Source of the DNA: Xiphophorus maculatus
Taxonomy: Eukaryota > Chordata > Actinopteri > Cyprinodontiformes > Poeciliidae
Length of the DNA: 64,000 nt
Direction: 5' to 3'
Assembly: GCF_002775205.1 (NCBI RefSeq)
Contig: NC_036454.1
Location: 744,001-808,000 of the forward strand
The notes beneath the pieces were generated by a model. The model worked only from the letters and a program-made list of their open reading frames with translations, had not been told where the DNA came from and did not search any database. The position numbers were made by a program, and so were the translations under genes. This document shows, one piece after another, positions 57,607 to 64,000 of the stretch (the stretch's first letter is position 1; each line of letters starts with the position of its first letter).

Positions 57607-57633
57607 TCACAACCCGACCCAAATGAAGACATT

Positions 57634-59690
57634 AAGAGAAGAAGAATAAAAAGTCACTTTATTCTTTGCAGCTGTGTACACCCCGCTAGTGTAATACACT
57701 TAGACTTAGACTGACTTTATTGTCATTTTGCATGCACAGGGTGTATACAGAACGAAATTTCGTTGCATACGGCTCAGGACAGTGTTTTGAGCCACCACAT
57801 AACCTTTTGTTATGTGGTGGCTTTATAGCAGCATGCACACACCAAAAACAACCACTCTGTCCCTACATATATGGCACATGTCACATAAAAAGTTCTCCTT
57901 TATTGTGCTAGACTGCTGCACAACTGACCAACCTTCCTCAGTCTTCTGCCTGTACTTTACAAAGGGTACATATAAAAAAAAAGTTTAAAAAAAATCTACA
58001 TTTGTGGCTGCTTTAACTTTTGAAAGTTAACATTACATATAAACTCATAAAGTTAGGGTTAGCTTATATTTTTAACTTTTGTGACTATGGCTTGAAGGGG
58101 ATAATGTATTTTTCGCTTAGCGCTGTCAATCACTCTCATGTAAGCACTGCTCATAACCTCCCCTTTGCTCTCTGCTACACTACAACTGGTTCACCACGAC
58201 ACAATGTGTTATGAATGCTTCAGGCTAGTTAACATAGCCACTGATGAGGGCAGATAAACAGTTTTCCTGGAGCATTAAGTTGTGTCTCCGCCCTTAGCAT
58301 GTTATGCAGTGCATACATGATCCCATGTATGCACAGGAGGAAGGTCTTGACAGCTCCAAGACCTTCCTCCTGGGTCTCCTTGATTGTTTCTGTCTGGAAG
58401 CAGCAATAGTAGCACCATCCTTTCACAGATTATCTGTCTTATATTAAACTATGTTGACATAGTGATAGTTTTAACAAATATTTACAAAATATTTTTGTTA
58501 CTGCAACCCGCCAACACCTTCCAATACCAGGGTCTGACGTCATCAATGCATCTGTCAAAGAATGATCAGGAATTCTCATTATCACTCTCCCAAACATTGT
58601 GGAGAAATTTCCCTCAAGAGTTGAAGATGTTATAGCTGCAAATGTAAGGCTGACATCATATCAGCCCTGTTAATTAAAAAAGGGGTTTCCCTCTTTTGTT
58701 TGAGGACAGAAGGGTGATGAGTTTTGACTATGGAATGTACATTGTTCATTACATTGAACATTTCATATGTGCAATGTAATTACATATGTAGTTGCATATG
58801 TAATTACCTTAATGCATCCCATCACCTGGTGTTTTTTTCAACAGTTATGTCCTTTCATTGCATATTCAAAAGTTGGTTAGATGCTGCTGATAGTAAATTG
58901 TACTGTGTGGCAGACCATGTCAACCAGAGGGAGTAGCAGGATTTTATTCACTTCACAACAAAAAGCATTGTGGCTTTACTTGTAAGCTTGCACTTTACTT
59001 GTACCTGTTAACACCTGTTGCAAATCTACAATATATCCCACAAAATGTCCTTTAGAGTTGTAGAAAGCTAATCCATCTGCTAAATCATCTGAAAATCCCA
59101 CCAGTCTCAGTTATTTTTGTCATGTTGCATAATTCTGGGAAAATAGCCGTCTGTGTAAAGGGAGGGATTTTATCAACCACATTGAAGCTCCACTGGTCTT
59201 TAAATATAAGAGCTTCATGTAGAAATGAGAAACAAGGTGTTCCACCTGAAGGTAAGACATCCCTATTAATGTAGTTTTTGTTAGCTCTCAAAATAATTTT
59301 ACTTTGGATCCTGAACTAAATCAAATGAACAGAGAATGTGCACACGAGTCCAGAGGAGTGAGATCATGATGAATATGATCATGAAAATAAGCCTTGAATA
59401 TCACTTATACTTATTTAGTTTACAAGTCATTTAGATACAAAAGCAATGACAGCATAAAAAGAGCATGCTTATGTACTCTGAAAAGTACAAGTATTATGTT
59501 TAGTTGATCTTTGTAATTCTAAGTTTGAACCAAAACAATAGACATCTGATGACAGAATTGTTTTCTCAATCTTATCCTCAAAATTTTGGGTCTTAATTAC
59601 TCTTCCAGATTGTACCTTTCATTAATCTCGTGTATACTTTTAATTTAAATTGAACATGGGCTTAAGTCAAAATTTGCTTCTCCCCCTCAG
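57634..59690. other. former fam151b upstream region and intergenic DNA
   Basis: Directly right of the duplicated target at 57633 lies the sequence that preceded the fam151b start before the LINE inserted, so its old promoter should be here. About 57698-57785 is a fish repeat end (GACTTTATTGTCATTTTGCA, ACGAAATTTCGTTGCA). About 58100-58510 is the fourth MITE family A copy, with a 15-bp perfect hairpin, AGGAGGAAGGTCTTG, near 58337. Nothing else was recognised. Confidence 0.45.
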
Positions 59691-59703
59691 CCTCCTTTGA
59701 GTC

Positions 59704-60090
59704 ATGGTCTCCAAACTTCATGTTGTGCTGCTGGTCCTGTGTGCTCTCAGCTTGGCTCAGGCCCAGCTAAGGCTTTTCGATCTTCGGGCCAGCAAGCTTC
59801 CCTCTGATCTGTTAGGAACAGCAGACGGTTATGTCAAAGTGTTCTGTGGAGAAACCAGCCTGGGTAAGACTGCTGTACGTAAAGACACAGCCAACCCCTG
59901 GTGGGAAGAGGAGTTCAACTACTTCCATGCTCTGGAAAATGATGAGATGAAGCTTGAAGTGTATGACAATGACCTGCTCTTTGATGACCAGTTGGGGGTC
60001 TGCCAGCGTCAGCTCCAGCCTGGAACCCATCAACATGACTGCTTTCTTAAAAAAGGCGGCACACTTCACTATTCCTACACCCTTGGCTAA
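59704..60090 (+). CDS. small secreted C2-domain protein, perforin-C2-like
   Basis: The 128-residue frame begins with a clear signal peptide (MVSKLHVVLLVLCALSLAQA, cleavage after about residue 20). A single C2 domain fills the rest: LRLFDLRASKLPSD, TADGYVKVFCGETS, NPWWEEEFNYFHAL, LEVYDNDLLFDDQLGVC and THQHDCFLKKGGTLHY. Putative calcium ligands are D35 and D41 in loop 1 and D88, D90 and D94/D95 in loop 3. The late THQHxC-x(4-7)-L-x-Y-Y pattern recalls the C2 domain of fish perforins, but no MACPF domain is present. It would be a soluble extracellular lipid-binding protein. The exon starts after a CCCCCTCAG acceptor at 59690, so a noncoding first exon lies upstream. AATAAA is at 60301-60306. The gene is complete; its name is not known to me. 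Confidence 0.75.
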   Translation: MVSKLHVVLLVLCALSLAQAQLRLFDLRASKLPSDLLGTADGYVKVFCGETSLGKTAVRKDTANPWWEEEFNYFHALENDEMKLEVYDNDLLFDDQLGVCQRQLQPGTHQHDCFLKKGGTLHYSYTLG

Positions 60091-60620
60091 CACAGCCAGT
60101 AGTCTTGTGTAGATATACATGACATACTGGTACAACATGCTCAACATCCATTATTCCCACTCATGGTATGTATGATGTGATATTGGCTCAGTGATTACAT
60201 GCCTCATCATGTAATACCAAACTCTTTAGCAAGAAAATACATTCTGGTCCTGTTGTCCAAAAGAATTTGTCTGTATTTCACCATTTTACCACCAGTGAAA
60301 AATAAAAATACTACTGCAACTAACCTCTGCCTGGTTATTCAAATTGATACTGTGCAAAGCTGTTGTAAAATAGAATTAGTAAAAAGTACATTTTGTTAAC
60401 ATGTTTACGTAAAAACACCTAACAGGGTTGATTGGCTATTCCAGTTTACCCTTGTATGTGTTAATAGTGTGTGAATGGCTGGAAAAGTTGAGGCCTGCCT
60501 CTTCTAGTGTATATCCTGCCAGTCACCCACTTCTGGAAGATGGCAGCAGGAACCCCGAAACCTAGAAATAGTGTCGGCATGGAAAATGTATAGATTAATA
60601 CTTTTTCAGTCAGCAGGTCT
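60091..60620. other. 3' UTR of the C2 gene and intergenic DNA
   Basis: The polyadenylation signal AATAAA at 60301-60306 closes the gene. About 60478-60600 has weak likeness to common fish SINE-like text (CCAGTCACCCACTTCTGG) and no other content. Confidence 0.4.
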
Positions 60621-62080
60621 CCTTCTATTTTTTTATTTTTTATATACTTTATTTTGATTTGTTTTTAAACATAGAAGTACATACAATCAAACATGAGGGC
60701 TAGGGCAGGTAGCAGGCAGTCCCACTAATGACCATTACAATTTTACAGACATTTCACTGTATGGAGTCACAAAAAATAAATAAAGAGGAAAACTCACAGG
60801 TGTCTGTCTGGGTGATGTGGAATTAAAAATTAACTGTTACACACCCTTGGCTATAAAATGATCCCATTTTCTCCAAAGTCTCTCTCCTTTCTCCTTCTGG
60901 AGACGTATTGTAAAAGTCAATATTTCCATAGTGTGGATCAGATTTATTATATTCACAAAAATCTTCAGAGTAGGGGGTCTAGGTTGGAGCCAACAATTAG
61001 TAATAGCCTTCTTGCTTGCAATCATAAATATCTCCAACAGGTAAGTATCTCCATTACTGAGACCCTCAGAAAGCATTCCAAGGTACATAGCAGGAAATGA
61101 AAAGACTAAAGTTATACCCAGAATTTTATAGATTACTCGATTAACATCCTTCCAGAAGGTCTTCAACTGCGGACAGTCTCAAAAGATATGAAAGCAGCCT
61201 GCAGAGACCACACCACATTCCCTCCAGCAAGAGAACTGTGAACCACCCAGCTTCGATCTCTGCTTTGGCGTAATAAAAAATTTGATTAGATTCTTCCAGC
61301 AGAAATCTCGCCATGGTAAAGAATTTGTAGTGGACAGAGAATTCCTCCAGATCTCCAGCCAAACCTCAGGTAAAATTATTGCATTTGCTTCCTTTTCCTA
61401 TCGTTGTCTGATATAATCAGTTGAGATCTTATTCATAAATGCTAAATTTGTGTAATGTTTTCCAATGATGTCTTTTGATTTTCTTCCTGAAGAAACTTCG
61501 GACCTGCAAATAACAGAAGAAATCTTCTCTGCCCATGTCATAAGTCCGGCACAAATCCTCAAATTTTACTAACTCCCCAGGCGTATCAATGCTGGAAGGA
61601 AACGTGGGTGGTAATCAGGCCAACTCAATACTCTTATCTGTTTGTAGAGACTGAACGTTTTTACCACCTCCGCCCACTTTTTCAAAGATAAACTCAAACA
61701 CAAATTTTATAATTGGTATATCTGGGGCAGCCCATCCAGGCATCCCAGAACAGACTGTATAGAGAAGTCCAACAAAGAAAGCTCAATATCCTTCCATTTA
61801 GCCTCATAAATTGGGTTACACCAGCACCAGAGGTCTAATCTGGGCAGACAAGTTATTACTTGTCTGCCACCAGGCAAGGCAGACCCATTCTACCTCCCGA
61901 TCCCCATTCAGCTGCAGGGTCAAGTATCTTACTCTTGGCCTTTTATTGCTCCATATAAACCTTGAAAAATGCTTATCCCACTCCCTAAATTGTTTTGTTG
62001 GAACCTCTACTGGAAGTGCTGCAAATATGTACAATAGTCTTGGAAGAACAAGCCGAGACATTTGAATATATTTTAAAATC
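60620..62080 (-). mobile_element. L1/Tx1-group LINE, 3' portion
   Basis: Read on the minus strand, a 5'-truncated LINE begins near 62080. Its ORF2 C-terminal frames are at 62061-61816 and 61166-60837, and the 3' end near 60620-60660 is T-rich on the plus strand (an A-rich tail). It lies downstream of the C2 gene. It is not the same family as the I-group LINE that begins 450 bp to the right. Confidence 0.7.
60837..62061 (-). pseudogene. L1/Tx1 ORF2 C-terminus
   Basis: Blocks: MSRLVLPRLLYIFAALPVEV, FREWDKHFSRFIWSNKRPRV and LSAQIRPLVLV at 62061-61816, the conserved C-terminal region after the RT of L1 ORF2. Then the frame TFWKDVNRVIYKILGITLVF, with ASKKAITNCWLQPRPPTLKI and MEILTFTIRLQKEKGERLW, at 61166-60837. 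The frames are separated by several shifts between 61800 and 61370. The RT active site is not present. Confidence 0.7.
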
Positions 62081-62558
62081 TTGTGACTTGTTTAAAAGTT
62101 GAATGGAGTTTGTAGGTTGAAGTAGGCAGAAGTAGTAAGCTGTAAAAAAGCAGGAGATTTTAGCAGAATTTAATGGAATTTTGTAGAATCTCAATGTATT
62201 TCACATTTGCACAAAAGCACAAATATTTCAAAAAGTACAGTAATGAATTTTAGCAAAAGTCATAGCAGAAATCTCCAGAAAAAGCAGAATGTTTTGATAT
62301 ATGAATTAGCACAATTAGGTGAAGTAGTTGAACGCAGTAAAACGTACGGAACAATAGGTAATAATAAAGAAAAACACAAACACTATAAGTGAGAATGAAG
62401 TAATGTGCTTATAAGTAATTCTCACTTATAAACACGTTTTCACTGAGGCTCTGTAAGAGCCATATGAATGAAATAAGTACACATGGGTGGTGGGAGTGTC
62501 AATGTGGAAAAGGAAGAAGGCGGATTCCGGGCATAAACTGGTTTGTGACTGGATTAGG

Positions 62559-63746
62559 ATGACAACTAAGGCAGATGGAGGTGGTGAGGATGATGATATG
62601 GATTTTGACGATTGGACTCCGGTAGGAAGAGGAAGAGGTAAAGAGAAAGTTTTGAAAGAGGATAGAGTAATTGGTAGCCAGAATAGTAAGCGAACTTTGG
62701 AAGAGTGCAGCTCAGATGAGGAAAATAGAGTGGTTAGGAAGAAAGTAACAAACGGAGAATTTAAGGTAATTCTTAAATTTAGGAAGGAGGATATGAATAT
62801 TAACTTAAGTCCGATACAAGTTTCAAGAGAAATAAAAAAGAAAATAGGAGAGGTAGAGTTTGTTAAAACATTACGAGATGGAAACATGTTGATAAAATGC
62901 AAATCTGAAGACCAAAAGAATAAATGCTTGAAGATTGACAACATTTGCAAAAAAGTAGTTGGTGAGAAAGTAATTGTTGGAGAAAATAGAGTATCACGTG
63001 GTGTTATCACTGGTATTCCGCTGGAGGAGGATTTAGAAAGACTCAAAAAGAATATACAGGGGGGAGAAGTTCGGAGATTGAAAAGATTGTTGAAGCATGT
63101 GAATGGAGAGAAAATGGAGAGCCTATCGATTCTTTTGGAGTTTCAAGGAGAAGTCCTTCCTGATAAGGTTAAAATTGGATTCATGAGTTTTTATGTGAGA
63201 CCATATGTCCCTCCCCCTTTGCGCTGTTTTAAATGCCAAAGGTATGGTCATATTGCAGCAGTGTGTAAAGGGAAGCAAAGATGTGCCAAATGTGGAGGAG
63301 ATCATCGATATGATGAATGTGGAGTGGATGTACAAGTGAAATGCTGTAACTGTGGTGGTCAGCATAATGTAGCGTATGGAGGTTGCGAGGCAAGGAAAAA
63401 GGCAGCAGAAATTCAACAGCTGAGAACAATTAAAAACATCACTTATGCAGAGGCAACAAAAAGTATTCAAGAGAAAAGAGCGGTTCAGGAAAATCAACAA
63501 GTAATGTCTAGCATGAGGGCTGAGCCCAGTAAGATTTCACAATCTGGAATGGAAATCACAATGGATAAATTAATATTATTCATGGCATATGTAATCAACT
63601 GTACTGATCAAGTAAAACAGAAAACAGAAAAAATTAAAATTATAGTGAAAGGTGCAGAAAAATTTTTAGATATGAAGGATTTATCTTGGGAACTAATAAA
63701 TAAAAGGCTTGAAATAGATGGAAAACAAGGTTTAGGAAGAATGTAA
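62559..63746 (+). CDS. I-group LINE ORF1 (gag-like, zinc knuckle) protein
   Basis: An ATG at 62559 follows the element leader and gives 395 residues. Codons before it in the same frame belong to flanking DNA. The N-terminal 60 residues are acidic (GGGEDDDMDFDDW). Residues about 65-215 form a conserved region with GEFKVILKFRKED, RDGNMLIKCKSEDQ and SRGVITGIPLEEDLERL. Three zinc knuckles follow: C223-x2-C-x4-H-x4-C236, C242-x2-C-x3-H-x4-C254 and C263-x2-C-x3-H-x6-C276. The conserved ITYAEA lies after them. This protein should package element RNA into particles in the cytoplasm. The stop TAA (63744-63746) overlaps the ORF2 ATG. Confidence 0.9.
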   Translation: MTTKADGGGEDDDMDFDDWTPVGRGRGKEKVLKEDRVIGSQNSKRTLEECSSDEENRVVRKKVTNGEFKVILKFRKEDMNINLSPIQVSREIKKKIGEVEFVKTLRDGNMLIKCKSEDQKNKCLKIDNICKKVVGEKVIVGENRVSRGVITGIPLEEDLERLKKNIQGGEVRRLKRLLKHVNGEKMESLSILLEFQGEVLPDKVKIGFMSFYVRPYVPPPLRCFKCQRYGHIAAVCKGKQRCAKCGGDHRYDECGVDVQVKCCNCGGQHNVAYGGCEARKKAAEIQQLRTIKNITYAEATKSIQEKRAVQENQQVMSSMRAEPSKISQSGMEITMDKLILFMAYVINCTDQVKQKTEKIKIIVKGAEKFLDMKDLSWELINKRLEIDGKQGLGRM

Positions 63747-64000
63747 TGATTATCTTACAATGGAATGCAAGAAGTCTAATAGCAAATGGTCAAGAATTTA
63801 AAGGTTATATAAACTGTTTGGAAATTAAACCAGATATTATTTGTGTTCAGGAAACATGGCTTAAACCAGAGCTAGACTTTGTGATAGCAGGATATGATAG
63901 CATTAGAAGGGATAGGGAGCAAGAAAGTGGAGGAGGTTGTGTAATATTTGTTAAGCAAGGGATTCAGTATAGGTTTGTAGATAAAGGATCATCTTTAGAA
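63746..64000 (+). CDS. I-group LINE ORF2, endonuclease start (runs off window)
   Basis: The ATG at 63746 sits in TAATG, sharing its A with the last base of the ORF1 stop. The 85 codons visible are open: MIILQWNARSLIANGQEF, KPDIICVQETWLKPELDF and SGGGCVIFVKQGIQY. These are the first motifs of the apurinic-like endonuclease (QWNAR with the metal-binding Asn, QETWL with the catalytic Glu). The full protein should also carry RT and RNase H, as in the older copy at 44954-57620. Expression probably depends on termination and reinitiation. Confidence 0.85.
   Translation, partial: MIILQWNARSLIANGQEFKGYINCLEIKPDIICVQETWLKPELDFVIAGYDSIRRDREQESGGGCVIFVKQGIQYRFVDKGSSLE

Larger units (their letters stand above)
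44954..57620 (-). mobile_element. I-group (Nimb-like) LINE nest, with 13-bp target duplication at the fam151b start
   Basis: The duplicated AAATGAAGACATT lies at 44941-44953 and 57621-57633. At the minus-strand 5' end, a leader of about 28 bases precedes an ORF1 start near 57591. At the 3' end, GGTAGGTGGCGGTAAATGC, then CCGCCAATAAAAAACA and a GAA-repeat tail close the element. Inside are ORF1 with CCHC knuckles, endonuclease, RT and RNase H remains, nested with Rex3 (46058-50796), solo LTRs and a Penelope fragment. Two separate ORF1 regions show that the unit is chimeric. The Nimb-like call rests on the RNase H domain, gag-type knuckles and the GAA tail. Confidence 0.75.
62529..64000 (+). mobile_element. 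I-group (Nimb-like) LINE, 5' end, apparently undamaged
   Basis: The 5' leader GGCATAAACTGGTTTGTGAC plus TGGATTAGG (about 28-30 bases) aligns with the leader of the copy starting at 57620 and is followed by ORF1 and the start of ORF2. Both frames are open as far as the window reaches. Short leaders of this kind mean the promoter must be internal. The element runs off the right edge. Confidence 0.75.

Noticed and set aside
62487..62558. Longer N-terminus for the right-edge LINE ORF1
   Set aside because: That start is a GTG outside the element. The leader shared with the copy at 57620 places the 5' end near 62529 and the first ATG at 62559.

Overview
This is a repeat-rich teleost fish genome segment, most likely percomorph. 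Intron-containing vertebrate genes sit among typical fish transposons: a Rex3/RTE LINE with a GATG tail, L1/Tx1, L2 and I-group (Nimb-like) LINEs, Tc1, hAT and pogo DNA elements, a gypsy element, a Penelope endonuclease and several solo LTRs. No rRNA, tRNA or CRISPR feature was recognised. Almost all lineage assignments come from recognising translated motifs by eye. No database search was run.

Host genes. The terminal exon of dhfr lies at 4612-4687 (+). ankrd34b follows at 35331-37067 (+), with two coding exons and a probable noncoding first exon ending at 11549. fam151b runs convergently at 39120-44952 (-), with five coding exons whose splice sites and phases could all be followed to a complete 334-residue frame. 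The order and orientation dhfr>, ankrd34b>, <fam151b match the human chromosome 5 neighbourhood as I know it, which supports all three identifications. A fourth gene at 59704-60090 (+) encodes a small secreted single-C2 protein resembling the C2 domain of perforin.

Mobile DNA. From 1 to about 4041 an L1/Tx1-group LINE lies antisense in the last dhfr intron. The presumed 23.7-kb first intron of ankrd34b holds two Tc1 elements (one with an unbroken transposase frame, one split by a solo LTR), a hAT element with a perfect 8-bp target duplication that is itself split by a near full-length Rex3, and a gypsy element split by a pogo fragment and a further Rex3 piece. Intron 1 of fam151b contains a foldback element with inverted arms of about 360 bp. 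Immediately upstream of the fam151b coding sequence is a 12.7-kb nest (44954-57620): an I-group LINE flanked by a 13-bp target duplication that includes the fam151b ATG, and containing a Rex3 copy, three solo LTRs and a Penelope fragment.

The right edge (62529-64000) is the start of another I-group LINE with an undamaged ORF1 and an ORF2 that starts in a TAATG stop/start overlap and stays open to the window end. Together with the left-edge L1 ORF2, which is open for about 700 codons, this makes it the least degraded retrotransposon coding region here. The sequence offers no evidence of a new multi-gene system. The unusual items are the start-codon LINE insertion, the foldback element, the chimeric LINE nest and serial snap-back palindromes at one Rex3 5' end.
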